Source: Halopiger aswanensis (lineage in GTDB: Archaea; Halobacteriota; Halobacteria; Halobacteriales; Natrialbaceae). From it: 64,000 bases of DNA. The notes below the pieces were generated by a model, which saw only the letters and a program-made list of their open reading frames with translations, had not been told where the DNA came from and searched no databases. The stretch covers positions 86,056-150,055 of the forward strand of contig NZ_RAPO01000005.1 in assembly GCF_003610195.1 (NCBI RefSeq). Direction: 5' to 3'. Positions 56,110 through 64,000 of the stretch are shown piece by piece (positions within the stretch are counted from its first letter, which is position 1; every line of letters begins with the position of its first letter). The position numbers and the translations under genes were made by a program.

Positions 56110-56715
56110 ATGTCCGACAGCACAGACCGAGACACGATTACTGACCGAGATTTAGCCGTTCTTCTCCGTGACGGTCACTCCGGACTTGATGCCAATATCT
56201 CCCGTATGGCACTCGAACAGGTTGTAAGTAACTGGGAGAACAATCCTGAGAAAGAGAAAAAGCTGGAATTCCTTCGTGAATCACCGATGGGGATTGATTT
56301 CGTAATCCCCGATATACACTGGGATGCGGAGGAGGAGGAATTCTATGTCGGAACAAACCGTGGTCCTGGTGTCCTCGGTGAAGTTGCCTCTGGGGGTGGA
56401 TTTCACGTTGCAGCTGAATTCTCCCGTGAATATGTGGAGGCGTATCGGAAACAGTATCAGGAACTGCTGGATAACTCCACTCTCACGAAAAAGCAGTTTT
56501 TGACCTACGTGATGCGTGAAGCAAACAAGAACGAGTACGTAATCGCTGATGCGCTTGACGTGAAGACCGGGACTGTACGTAGTCACGCTGGTCGAGCCCG
56601 TGAAAAAGTCCAAAAAGCGCAAGCAACAGCCCGAATCCCCGAGCTATTCGAGTTTGAGGGGTACGACGAATTGCAGGAGAATATGGAGTCACTGCTTGAA
56701 CCGAAAACGGCCTAA
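56110..56715 (+). CDS. Sigma-70 region-4/LuxR-like HTH protein
   Basis: 201 aa. The N-terminal part (LRDGHSGLDANISRMALEQV) has no known match; the C-terminal part has LTKKQFLTYVMREANKNEYV and IADALDVKTGTVRSHAGRAR, a helix-turn-helix of the region-4/LuxR type. Its bases are richer in A+T than the neighbours, a sign of recent transfer. A strong AT-rich promoter and a nearby inverted repeat suggest self-control. Confidence 0.75.
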   Translation: MSDSTDRDTITDRDLAVLLRDGHSGLDANISRMALEQVVSNWENNPEKEKKLEFLRESPMGIDFVIPDIHWDAEEEEFYVGTNRGPGVLGEVASGGGFHVAAEFSREYVEAYRKQYQELLDNSTLTKKQFLTYVMREANKNEYVIADALDVKTGTVRSHAGRAREKVQKAQATARIPELFEFEGYDELQENMESLLEPKTA

Positions 56716-56722
56716 CTGGCGG

Positions 56723-57118
56723 TTATGCGAGGTGTGACACCTTCTCTGGTTCCTCGACATCGTCGAACTCTCCGCGCACCACAGGTTCCCAGTCCTCCCC
56801 CGGCTCTGGACTCCACCAGTCGACCTCGTAGGCGCCCGATGCGCCGAGGATCTTCACGCGCGCCGACCCATCAGGTAGGTCGCGGCGCAGTTTCTCGTCG
56901 ACGTGAAGGTTCCAGGTCGTGGTTGTATCGAAGCAGGCGAGCACGGCCTCCTCGTAGCCGCGTGTCTCTCGGGATTCCTGGAGTTCGACCTGGGTGTTGC
57001 AGTTCTTGCAGAACACCCCCTCGAAGGGGATGTGAGTGAAGACCTCCTGCCCGCAGACGGGGCACCAGAGGAACTCGAACAGTGCCTCACTGTGTCGGTC
57101 AAGTACTTTGAGACTCAT
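56723..57118 (-). CDS. Zinc-ribbon plasmid protein (DUF7567-like)
   Basis: 131 aa; SEALFEFLWCPVCGQEVFTH, IPFEGVFCKNCNTQVELQES (two CxxC pairs), then VLACFDTTTTWNLHVDEKLR. Matches a family seen on haloarchaeal plasmids (named from memory). ATG at 57118; the upward extension to 57364 is not protein-like. A leader hairpin lies at 57148-57175. Confidence 0.7.
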   Translation of the reverse strand: MSLKVLDRHSEALFEFLWCPVCGQEVFTHIPFEGVFCKNCNTQVELQESRETRGYEEAVLACFDTTTTWNLHVDEKLRRDLPDGSARVKILGASGAYEVDWWSPEPGEDWEPVVRGEFDDVEEPEKVSHLA

Positions 57119-57191
57119 TGGTTGACTAACCCGGCCGTCCCGGGCCACCACCTCGTGCCCGGCCGAAAAACAGCGCCCGGCGCTCACCCAC

Positions 57192-57557
57192 TCACCGTTC
57201 GGCGCTGTACACGATGCGTGAGGGGGCTTCGTACCCACAGTCGGGGCAGTCGTACCACCGCTGGACTTTCGCCCCGTCTGCCGCCTTCTTGCCGGCGCGA
57301 ACGTCGTCGTTCGGACACTCCGGGCAGTTGAGGTCCGGTGCGGGCCGCTCCCGGAGCTCGTCACGGAATGACTTCGCGTCCTTCGTCTCGTACCCCCGCG
57401 ACCACACCGGGTAGCCGTCGACGAGAATCACCCCACGCCACTTGTACCGGTAGGAGTCCGGTGCTCGATGCAGGACGGCTCGCGCACCGGTCTCGGTGTT
57501 CCGATACGCGAGCGTCGGCGAGCGGCTCTCACGCTGCCAATTGGTAATCCTGGACAT
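57192..57557 (-). CDS. Zinc-ribbon plasmid protein (DUF7568-like)
   Basis: 121 aa; YRNTETGARAVLHRAPDSYR, then LNCPECPNDDVRAGKKAADG and RWYDCPDCGYEAPSRI with two CxxC pairs. A likely single zinc ribbon. Family name from memory. Its stop is 74 bp from the next start. Confidence 0.7.
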   Translation of the reverse strand: MSRITNWQRESRSPTLAYRNTETGARAVLHRAPDSYRYKWRGVILVDGYPVWSRGYETKDAKSFRDELRERPAPDLNCPECPNDDVRAGKKAADGAKVQRWYDCPDCGYEAPSRIVYSAER

Positions 57558-57560
57558 TGG

Positions 57561-58052
57561 TTAGAAGTGGACGTCAGCGGGCACAATCCAGAGTTCCTCA
57601 CTCTCCTCGAGGAGTTGATCCAGCTGTCCACAGTGGCGAATGCCGGTTCCGTGTTCGGTGTACAGGAAGATCGTCGGGCCGTCGTACGCACCAACCTTGT
57701 GGAAGGCGTGCCGCGCGAGGTCCTCGTCGCGCATGATCTCCTCGTCGGAGAGCTCCTCGATGGCCTCTTTCACCCGATCGAGATTACGCTCGAATTCCTC
57801 CTTAGTCGCCTCCCAGCCACGCTCGAGGAGATCTTGGCCGTCTTCAGAGTCGACGGGGGCTGCAGTCGGCAGCTCTCCCCATCGCGCCTTCCCCGCAACG
57901 GACATGTCCTCCTCATCGAACGTGACGTAGTAGTCGAAGACGGCGCCGGCGTGTGGGTCCGCGCCGACCAGGCGGTCGAACACCGACTTTCCGGTGGCCA
58001 GGGCGTCGTCGTGCGTCGATGCCTCTACAAGTGCGTAAATCACCATATGCAT
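57561..58052 (-). CDS. Haloarchaeal plasmid protein (163 aa)
   Basis: VIYALVEASTHDDALATGKS, VFDYYVTFDEEDMSVAGKAR, GAYDGPTIFLYTEHGTGIRH. A ferredoxin-like-fold start is possible. Function unknown. Starts 58052 (MHMVIYAL) or 58046. It lies 3 bp beyond the next gene's start region; leader hairpin at 58104-58136. Confidence 0.65.
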   Translation of the reverse strand: MHMVIYALVEASTHDDALATGKSVFDRLVGADPHAGAVFDYYVTFDEEDMSVAGKARWGELPTAAPVDSEDGQDLLERGWEATKEEFERNLDRVKEAIEELSDEEIMRDEDLARHAFHKVGAYDGPTIFLYTEHGTGIRHCGQLDQLLEESEELWIVPADVHF

Positions 58053-58155
58053 CTCGAACACCTCGAAACGCCGACGCACCGGGTGTCGTTGCTCGCTCCA
58101 GCTGCGCCGGCACCCATCGCCGGCGCTCGAAAAACCTGCTCGTGACGGAGGATTC

Positions 58156-58572
58156 TCAGGCCTCGTCCGCTCGTTCGACAGTGATGGTTAGGTCGTCCGA
58201 TTCGTAGTCGGCCTCGAAGTCGACGACGAATGCGTCCGCCTCGTAGGCGGCGTGGTAGGCGCGGTGACGTGCGAGCGAGCCAGTTGCCTTGAAGTGGAAG
58301 AATGCGGCCGCCGTGTAGGGCTTGCTCTGTGTTTCGACCTGCGACTCGACGGATGCGGGGAGCGCGATCTGGGGCGTCTCCGTGTCGATACTCGCAGCGA
58401 ACTCCTTCGCTTCCTCGACGGTTGCTTGCGAATGCGCTGGTGTCTCGCCGGTGAGCACGTTCACCGGAGTTTCCGTCTCGTCGGTGAACAGGACGTCTTC
58501 GAAGGTGTGTGTCCCGAGGATCGCCTCGGGATCCAACTCGCAGTCGTGAAACGGGTCGTCCTCTAAGGTCAT
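58156..58572 (-). CDS. Haloarchaeal plasmid protein (138 aa)
   Basis: GTHTFEDVLFTDETETPVNV, KPYTAAAFFHFKATGSLARH, RAYHAAYEADAFVVDFEADY. Acidic with one Cys; no domain recognised. Leader hairpin at 58590-58622. Confidence 0.65.
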   Translation of the reverse strand: MTLEDDPFHDCELDPEAILGTHTFEDVLFTDETETPVNVLTGETPAHSQATVEEAKEFAASIDTETPQIALPASVESQVETQSKPYTAAAFFHFKATGSLARHRAYHAAYEADAFVVDFEADYESDDLTITVERADEA

Positions 58573-58646
58573 CGAATCACGAGCCTACGGCGGGGCTCAC
58601 CCATTCCGGCCTCTCAAAAACAGCAGCTGCCACGAAATAGATCGAA

Positions 58647-59309
58647 CTAGGAGTGGTTCAGGCTTGCCTTCTCGAAGGGTGATTCCCTGGTCGGAATGAG
58701 CAGCTCCTGTCGATCTCCGACTCGCTCGGCCAGTTTCCGTTTCAGGTACTGTCTCGCCGTCGACGGCGTGAAGACACCCTTGTCGAGCATATCGCCGACG
58801 ACGTCTTTGAGGGCCGCGAACTGTCCCTGCAGGTGGCCATCGCCGACCGGCTCGCCGTCGTACCAACGCACCGTCGTGAGCGCGCCGTTCCCGACTGTGT
58901 CTCCCTGTTCGACCGTCTCCGAGTCGTACTGCAGGCCGAACCACAGCGTCCGATAGGCGGTCACCTCGAACGTCGTTGACACCACGAAGAACGCCTCGTG
59001 GTGGAGGTAGTCGAGGTGGTCAGCGACGATCTTGTCGAGGGTGAGCCCGGTGGCGCAGGGCTTCGGCTCAACGACGGTCGACGGTCGGTCCTCGCCGGCG
59101 AGGTAACCGTCGCCGGCATCTGCCTCGAGGCCATCGGCCAACTCCGAGAAGAGCTGTTTCACCCACTTGGTGTCGGTATCCTCGCCACCGAACGGGGTTT
59201 CAGCCGAAATTCGGTGCTTGAGCTTCAGATTTGCTGCGCCCCAGTGACTGTAGTGGAGCGTGTACTGTCCGTCGGTCCGTTCGTACGCAACGAGTGCGCG
59301 ATGTCCCAT
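58647..59309 (-). CDS. DUF6735-like haloarchaeal plasmid protein
   Basis: 220 aa; MGHRALVAYERTDGQYTLHY, SHWGAANLKLKHRISAETPF, LDKIVADHLDYLHHEAFFVV, TARQYLKRKLAERVGDRQEL. Matches the haloarchaeal family DUF6735 as I recall it. Function unknown. ATG at 59309 is preferred over 59312. Leader hairpin at 59345-59373. Confidence 0.75.
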   Translation of the reverse strand: MGHRALVAYERTDGQYTLHYSHWGAANLKLKHRISAETPFGGEDTDTKWVKQLFSELADGLEADAGDGYLAGEDRPSTVVEPKPCATGLTLDKIVADHLDYLHHEAFFVVSTTFEVTAYRTLWFGLQYDSETVEQGDTVGNGALTTVRWYDGEPVGDGHLQGQFAALKDVVGDMLDKGVFTPSTARQYLKRKLAERVGDRQELLIPTRESPFEKASLNHS

Positions 59310-59437
59310 CAATCAATCACCTCGCAGGGCGACCCGGACTGGATCGCCCCGCACTCCTTCTGGGGAGAAAAACCCGCTCAGAAGCTCCTCTGTGACTGGG
59401 GACAAAGACGTAGGTTAGAAGTCACATTCCAGTGGTT

Positions 59438-59736
59438 CTACTGATCATTAAATCTGAGGCGACTGTAGGCGTCCGCAGTTGCGTCTAATTCTCTGATCGC
59501 GTCGGTAAGCGACAATGGCTCCGGGAGTTGTGCTTCGAGTTGCTGCAGTTCATATTTTGTCTCAAGGAGTGCACCGTGGAGGTCGTCGACGGGCGGATTC
59601 CCGCCATCGGTAGCACGTCGTTCTGGGCAGACTCCTGATCACCATATTCCGCATCCAGTACCGGGTCATCAACACCAACTGCTCTATTGAAGCCAGGGAC
59701 GTCATGTGGATCGGGGCTGCGCTCATCATCAGTCAT
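59438..59736 (-). pseudogene. Small plasmid gene with a frameshift
   Basis: From ATG 59736: MTDDERSPDPHDVPGFNRAV, GVDDPVLDAEYGDQES, then nonsense. In another frame from about 59635: CPERRATDGGNPPVDDLHGA, LLETKYELQQLEAQLPEPLS, to a TAG at 59438. Joining the two by a one-base change near 59635 restores a clean roughly 98-aa protein. The upstream 66-aa gene overlaps its start. Confidence 0.6.
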
Positions 59737-59929
59737 CGTTCGAGCACCTCGATGTCAGATGTTCTCCGGCAGGTCCAGCAACTGCTTTTGCACGCTCGAG
59801 TTCACGGAACTCTTGCTGGATCTGTTGTTCGAGTTCTTCACCAGGACATTGACGCTCACTTGGTGACCCACTGCCACCGACGTCATCGATCACGAATCGC
59901 TTGCCGCGGTGATCACGCTGCTCGAGCAT
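59729..59929 (-). CDS. Small plasmid protein (66 aa)
   Basis: GKRFVIDDVGGSGSPSERQC, ELEQQIQQEFRELERAKAVA: mostly helical, one Cys mid-chain and one near the end. Overlaps both neighbours by a few bases (start at the stop of the 54-aa gene; stop over the next ATG), so three small genes are translationally coupled. Confidence 0.55.
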   Translation of the reverse strand: MLEQRDHRGKRFVIDDVGGSGSPSERQCPGEELEQQIQQEFRELERAKAVAGPAGEHLTSRCSNDD

Positions 59930-60093
59930 CAGTAGCCCTCCGTCTCTGCGTCTAGTTTGGCATCTCGAGCATCCGCTTTGAGGTGGTCGTATCGGACTTC
60001 ACATCGATTTGAGCAGAAGCGTCCAGCGAACCCCGACCGATCGCGAGCAGATGGAGAACAGGTCGGTAGCCGACACTCGTTTTCCGTACTCAT
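59929..60093 (-). CDS. Small Cys-rich (zinc-binding) protein (54 aa)
   Basis: STENECRLPTCSPSARDRSG, FAGRFCSNRCEVRYDHLKAD: four Cys as CX4C and CX3C, suggesting a zinc knuckle. The next gene starts inside its stop (TGATG). Leader hairpin at 60188-60215. Confidence 0.6.
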   Translation of the reverse strand: MSTENECRLPTCSPSARDRSGFAGRFCSNRCEVRYDHLKADARDAKLDAETEGY

Positions 60094-60994
60094 CTGGGAC
60101 CACCACGCTCTGGGTATTGAGGTGCCTCAGCGTCTGCTATCACGGTTTGTTCGACAATCATGACTTCTCTCGGTGGGCTGAGGTACAGCCCCCACCCTTC
60201 AGGGGTCGACAAAAGACACGGATAGAGAGTCTAATCTGAATCACGACTCACGGTGAATAGTAGTGCCCGAGTTCGTGGGCCCAAGAAACGGATCGCGAGC
60301 GGCTCGAGTCTGTCCGTGGTGTTGGTCTAGTTCTGGCTGAGAGAGTGCTTGATCGGGTCCAGTGAATTGTCTGGATGTTCATCGTATCGACTATTCGCAT
60401 GCGGGCATCGACTGCCTGAAGTCGTCGGCCGAACAGCTAACTGTGTAACTCTCTCACATGCAGATGATCCACCTCAGCACATGGGAGTAACCCCGGACCA
60501 CGTCGACGGTGAGGTGGATCATTGAATCGATACAGGCTCATCCCGGCGAGACCTGCACTACACCCTTGACGACGTCCCAATCGCCTGTACCTGTAGAAGG
60601 TGCAAGCGTAGGGCGGCTCCCTACGCTTGTTACTCTCCATGATGCCTGCGTGTCCGTGCGACTGTATATTGGTTGTTCTACCCACACAATTCAATACTCT
60701 AATGGAAACTGGGAATTAGTCGTCCCAGCGTTCGCGATGATTCTCAAGCATGTTCCGGTGGAACATGTTTAAACCACACTAGGCGATGTCTCAACGGAGA
60801 CACCCACAGCTGTGAGAAAACGTTACACAACTTCCAAAAAAGCAAGTAGTAAAATACTGCAGGTCAGTTTGCCGTGAGACATCAGAGAGCGAAAGCCCGA
60901 CCGCGCAACGGCCCGTGGCCGTGAGCAGTCCGGACCGTGGAGGCGGTGGGCGGTGGCGGTGACCGAGACACACCAGCAAAGAAGAGGGCGACAC
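60094..60994. other. Long gap with decayed DNA and leader-like hairpins
   Basis: Holds the leader hairpin at 60188-60215; a minus-strand stretch reading WAHELGHYYSP (60247-60282), probably a leftover of a metallopeptidase with an HELGH motif; and a doubtful 85-codon frame (60437-60694) itself preceded by a hairpin at 60786-60822. No gene is firm. Confidence 0.4.
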
Positions 60995-61534
60995 TCAGTC
61001 GTCTTCCCGCCACGTGCACCCACAGGTACCGTGGTAGATCCGCGTTTCTGCCTCGTCTGCTGACCGTAACTGCTTCAACTCGGTTCGTGTTTCGACCTTC
61101 TCTCCACACTTCGGACAGTCAACCATCGAGTCGACATCTGGATCGTCACCCGCCGATTCGGCCATGATCGGCTCCCGCTCGCGCTGATGGTACGTGATTA
61201 CGAGTGTCGGCTGCTCGAGTTTGGGGCGTGGTGTGACTGTCCGTCCATCCGCCTCTGCTTCCTCGAGGATCTTCTGGACATGATGATTGATCAACTCCGC
61301 TCGCGTCGCGGGTAGTTCGTCCACCTGCTCGTCGATCCGCGCCAATCGATCCGGTGCGACTGCCTCAAGCCACTCCTCGAGCGACGTCAGCTCCTGACCA
61401 CCCGTTGCGACGATCTGCTTCGCTGGTCGCAACGACCCATCCGGCTCGAAGATCCCCTCGAGCGAGCCGTCGACGCTGATTGCCTGTTGATCGCGAGCGA
61501 TGCCACTGATCGAACGTCGATTGTCGACAGACAT
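60995..61534 (-). CDS. Hypothetical plasmid protein with C-terminal zinc ribbon
   Basis: 179 aa. SVDGSLEGIFEPDGSLRPAK at the start (a possible AbrB-like segment), helical middle RLARIDEQVDELPATRAELI, and VDCPKCGEKVETRTELKQLR with TCGCTW at the end (four Cys). It is divergent from the large RNA candidate across about 90 bp. Confidence 0.65.
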   Translation of the reverse strand: MSVDNRRSISGIARDQQAISVDGSLEGIFEPDGSLRPAKQIVATGGQELTSLEEWLEAVAPDRLARIDEQVDELPATRAELINHHVQKILEEAEADGRTVTPRPKLEQPTLVITYHQREREPIMAESAGDDPDVDSMVDCPKCGEKVETRTELKQLRSADEAETRIYHGTCGCTWREDD

Positions 61535-61626
61535 GATTCACTCCGCACCCGCATCGGCCCGGACAGCCGCCACCCGGCCCGACGCGAGTTCACCCGGCAG
61601 TTTCGAGGCGCTCCCCTTGATGTCGG

Positions 61627-62308
61627 TCGTCTCGTCGATCCCTCGGAAGGCAGCGGAAGCTCGTTTTCAGACGAGGAGTCCGCTGGCTGGCGCAGGGTGA
61701 GACGAGATGCATCACAGTTCAGTGGCAAACCGCGCTTGCGCGGGCAAACGCTGAACCGACCACTTCAAGGGGAGCGACTCTTGATCCCGATCAAACGGAC
61801 ACGTTTGTGGGAAACCCCGTGGGCGGCACAGGTTTCGACGTCCGTCAGCGAGGAGTCCCAGCGCGGCGACTCGGTGAGTCGGCGGGCTGGGGCCCGCAGC
61901 TACGGAGGTCGAACGCCGAGCCGTCTCCGCAGAGCGGGACGGAGTGTGCACGCCTGCTGGCTGAGAGAAGGGGCCCGCGCGGACTGGTCGCGCGGGAAGT
62001 CGCTCTCGCCAGCAGGTTGTGCCACGGAGTCACGCGCAAGAGAGACGACTGGAGGGAGGTGGGAAGATGTCGTCTCCCGTAGGTCCGCGCGCTCGCAGAG
62101 CGCGTCGGAACCTGGACTTCGATTTCGCGCCCGGAATCGCCAGCGAAGCGGTCTGGACCGCGGACGGCCCGCCGCGAACGCAACGATGTCCGTGAGCAAC
62201 CGGCCGTCCGTGGTCCAGGCCGGTGAGCAAGACTCCCGAGAGGCAGATCTGTTTGATCTGCCGACGCGCGACAATCGAAGGAAACGGGAGGACTGCGGTG
62301 CGGTTCGA
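61627..62308 (+). ncRNA. Candidate large structured non-coding RNA
   Basis: No convincing protein frame, very high G+C, and many nested helices. Clear ones (5'/3' arms): 61628-61636/61701-61709; 61651-61657/61681-61687 with inner CTCGT/ACGAG; 61717-61722/61751-61756 around CGCGC-TT-GCGCG; 61781-61785/61790-61794; 61811-61816/61831-61836; 61867-61872/61876-61881; 61882-61887/61892-61897; 61921-61925/61938-61942; 61953-61961/62008-62016 enclosing GAGAG/CTCTC and CCCGCGCG/CGCGCGGG; 62042-62049/62069-62076; 62088-62094/62098-62104; 62117-62124/62135-62148; 62149-62169/62202-62222 (21 pairs); 62242-62249/62255-62262. In the 21-pair stem the two wobble positions are G.U on the plus strand and would be C.A on the minus strand. 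Boundaries are approximate. Confidence 0.7.
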
Positions 62309-62393
62309 GGTCGAGTGAGCTCGAGGTGGGATGAATCTAGCTGAGTGTAGTATAGTATCGATTCAGGGTCGTCTCTCTGCTCAGTTCACATGC

Positions 62394-63152
62394 TTACTGA
62401 TCGATGATTTGTTCTTGTTCAGCGAGGATGGTTTCATGTTCGTCACGTGCCTCCTTGTGTGCTTCAATATCCCCTTCATCTCGGTCTGCAAGTTCCTGTA
62501 ATCGATCTTCTTTCCCATAGAGGACAACGGTATCTTCCGGTTGAATCTCTGTATCAGGACCGGGAGCACCGATATAGTCACCATTTCGCTCAATCCCGAG
62601 CAGGATCACTCCTTCCTCCGAGAGATCTAATCCTCCGGCTGTATCATTCGCCAACCATTTGTCTTCGTTGACCTCAACTTCAGCGACACGATATTCACTC
62701 TGAAGACCAAGTACCTTTGTGTAATCTTGAATAGCAAGATCCGTCGTCTGGTCAAGTGTCCATTCGATAATTGGCGTTACTGCTCGATTTAATAGCTGGC
62801 TACGAGCGAGAAGAAGAATCCCGACAACGCCACTGAGAACGTAGATAAGGGTAAGAAAGTCATCGCCTTCGGCGTTGATGAACGATAGAAGGACCGACGC
62901 AAGCGCACTCACAACCCCGATACTTCCGAGTCGGATGAGCCAGATGACAATCGTTCGTCTGCTCGGTTCCGAGACCGTAAACTCGGCTTCTTCGGTCGTG
63001 TACCCCGCTCCCGAAAATGCCGATGCTGACTGAAATGTGGCCACGTCCGGCGAGAGACCAGTCATTCGAAGTGCAATCGCTCCGACCCGAACCACCAGTA
63101 GTGCGAGGGCAAAGATGATGAAAACGGACAGGATTTGATTGGTCGCTACCAT
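62394..63152 (-). CDS. TrkA-C (RCK_C) domain membrane protein
   Basis: 252 aa. About three membrane segments (ILSVFIIFALALLVVRVGAI, TIVIWLIRLGSIGVVSALAS, FLTLIYVLSGVVGILLLARS) followed by a cytoplasmic RCK_C-like region (VLGLQSEYRVAEVEVNEDKW, IQPEDTVVLYGKEDRLQELA) and a Glu-rich tail. Such proteins may gate a transporter by ligand binding. Partner unknown. Confidence 0.8.
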   Translation of the reverse strand: MVATNQILSVFIIFALALLVVRVGAIALRMTGLSPDVATFQSASAFSGAGYTTEEAEFTVSEPSRRTIVIWLIRLGSIGVVSALASVLLSFINAEGDDFLTLIYVLSGVVGILLLARSQLLNRAVTPIIEWTLDQTTDLAIQDYTKVLGLQSEYRVAEVEVNEDKWLANDTAGGLDLSEEGVILLGIERNGDYIGAPGPDTEIQPEDTVVLYGKEDRLQELADRDEGDIEAHKEARDEHETILAEQEQIIDQ

Positions 63153-63263
63153 AAGATGGTGTCCAACAGAGAACTGTAAAAAACGCAGTCTCCATTCAAC
63201 GGGATCACTATCTTAGCAGACTGTACCTGCCATTAGGGACACTGAACAATTGCTTGTGTGTTT

Positions 63264-64000
63264 TCACTCGAGGACTGGACCATAACGCGGAGTACTACAT
63301 CGGTTGCATTCCCAGATGGGTGCTGATGAGACTGAGGACTCTGAAGCAGAATCACAGCCGTTGAAGACGTGAATGGTCTCTGCTTCGCAGTGGCGACAAC
63401 AGAGTCGCGTCTTTCGTGGAATGCTCGGTTCTGGTTGCGTGGTTTGATTTGATCGGGAGGATTCGTGGAGCGCAAGTGCGGGGACGACCCACCAATGTGG
63501 ATCCTCGAGGTCATACAATTCCTCGCAGTCGTCAATCGCGTCTCCCCACTCATTGTACAGAATCGGAAACTCGCTACCGGCTGCTGACAATCTCGAACTA
63601 TCTGCGTCTACGACGTCTTCGAGTTGCTTGAGCAACTGCTCCCCTGGTTCAGAGTGAAGGTTGGCCGCTGATGGGAGCGACGTCCAGCGTTCGACGAGCT
63701 GCGGTGCCGGCTTGTCGATATCAGCTACGAGTTGGTACCCATCGATCGGCCCGTCGTCAGCGACGAGTTTTCGACAGGCGACTGTTCCCTTTGCGACGGC
63801 CTCGTAACGAGTCCGTGCAGGGACGACGATGAAGACAACGCTCAATAGATTCTCAGCAGATTCTCCAGTCGCCTCATCTGGGGGATCGATACGCTCGCTC
63901 AGACAGAACAGGCATTTCGTCCGGTTCGATGGAATCGATGCACCACACGATCGACATTCAGACTCGGTCTCTCGATTTTGGGTTGCCTGGATCGAATTGC
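63264..64000 (-). CDS. Hypothetical protein with two zinc ribbons, 5' end outside window
   Basis: The minus-strand frame is open to base 64000, so the N-terminus lies beyond the window. Near the right edge it has CRSCGASIPSNRTKCLFCLS, a zinc ribbon. A long middle region follows (VVFIVVPARTRYEAVAKGTV, WTSLPSAANLHSEPGEQLLK), and a C-terminal second ribbon RLCCRHCEAETIHV with ECNRCSTPRYGPV. The TTG at 63845 is not the real start. No known family recognised. Confidence 0.7.
   Translation of the reverse strand, partial: NSIQATQNRETESECRSCGASIPSNRTKCLFCLSERIDPPDEATGESAENLLSVVFIVVPARTRYEAVAKGTVACRKLVADDGPIDGYQLVADIDKPAPQLVERWTSLPSAANLHSEPGEQLLKQLEDVVDADSSRLSAAGSEFPILYNEWGDAIDDCEELYDLEDPHWWVVPALALHESSRSNQTTQPEPSIPRKTRLCCRHCEAETIHVFNGCDSASESSVSSAPIWECNRCSTPRYGPVLE

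Noticed and set aside
61487..62344. 285-codon plus-strand frame over the structured region
   Set aside because: Arg/Ser-rich, no domain, starts inside the neighbouring gene on the other strand; explained by high G+C.
1..64000. tRNA, rRNA, CRISPR arrays, intact insertion sequences
   Set aside because: Looked for on both strands; none found. The hairpin at 42353 is the only IS-like trace.

Overview
The window comes from a halophilic archaeon (class Halobacteria). The proteins are strongly acidic. They include typical haloarchaeal families: Orc1/Cdc6 with haloarchaeal-style origin repeats, HalOD1 domains, a bacterio-opsin-activator-type HTH protein, halocyanin-type cupredoxins, DUF2249 and a CGCGG-type RiPP precursor. 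Genes start close to TATA-like boxes, and an archaeal EF-1alpha is present. The mix of a plasmid-type replication module with metabolic genes suggests a megaplasmid or secondary replicon; Natrialbales-like is a guess only. I saw no rRNA, tRNA, CRISPR array or intact transposase.

Layout. (1) 0-10 kb: the end of an MFS transporter, sulfur/thiol genes (rhodanese-metallo-beta-lactamase fusion, sulfurtransferase, DUF302, methyltransferase), a thioredoxin-thioredoxin reductase pair, a frameshifted sensor kinase and a second thioredoxin-reductase-like flavoprotein. (2) 10-18 kb: the replicon core. It has a ParA-type ATPase with an adjacent small gene and TCTTAGAT repeats upstream, a PIN toxin-antitoxin pair, a polB remnant, and orc1/cdc6 flanked by eight origin-box-like repeats with AT-rich stretches. 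An ArdC-like antirestriction/M78 metallopeptidase gene follows. (3) 18-46 kb: metabolic and stress genes. These include DsrE-like, an ABCE1/RLI paralogue without Fe-S cysteines, glycerol-3-phosphate dehydrogenase, cystathionine synthase/lyase, multicopper oxidase, HemL, a four-repeat DUF2249 protein, HemAT, ferredoxin, peroxiredoxin, the CGCGG precursor, a DtxR-type regulator, an acetolactate-synthase-like enzyme, aldehyde dehydrogenase, a 5'-truncated NirK-halocyanin fusion next to an Lrp regulator, two paralogous membrane proteins, truncated haemoglobin and UspA. Together they point to nitrogen-oxide, oxygen and redox handling. (4) 46-64 kb: accessory plasmid DNA. It holds many small haloarchaeal plasmid genes on the minus strand, decayed copies of modules from region 2, a divergent EF-1alpha, a RelE/RHH toxin-antitoxin pair and a membrane-anchored Mrr-like endonuclease. 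It also holds a roughly 680-nt GC-rich segment (61627-62308) that folds into more than a dozen nested helices and looks like a large structured non-coding RNA.

The most unusual signals are four. First, the candidate large RNA, whose G.U pairs point to the plus strand. Second, a recurring leader (T-run plus short GC hairpin) in front of nearly every minus-strand accessory gene. Third, four TTAACCAAC inverted-repeat elements, two of which belong to a duplicated roughly 180-bp control module. Fourth, the number of recently broken genes: a frameshifted kinase, the truncated nirK, an amber-split small gene and an ArdC copy with an internal deletion.
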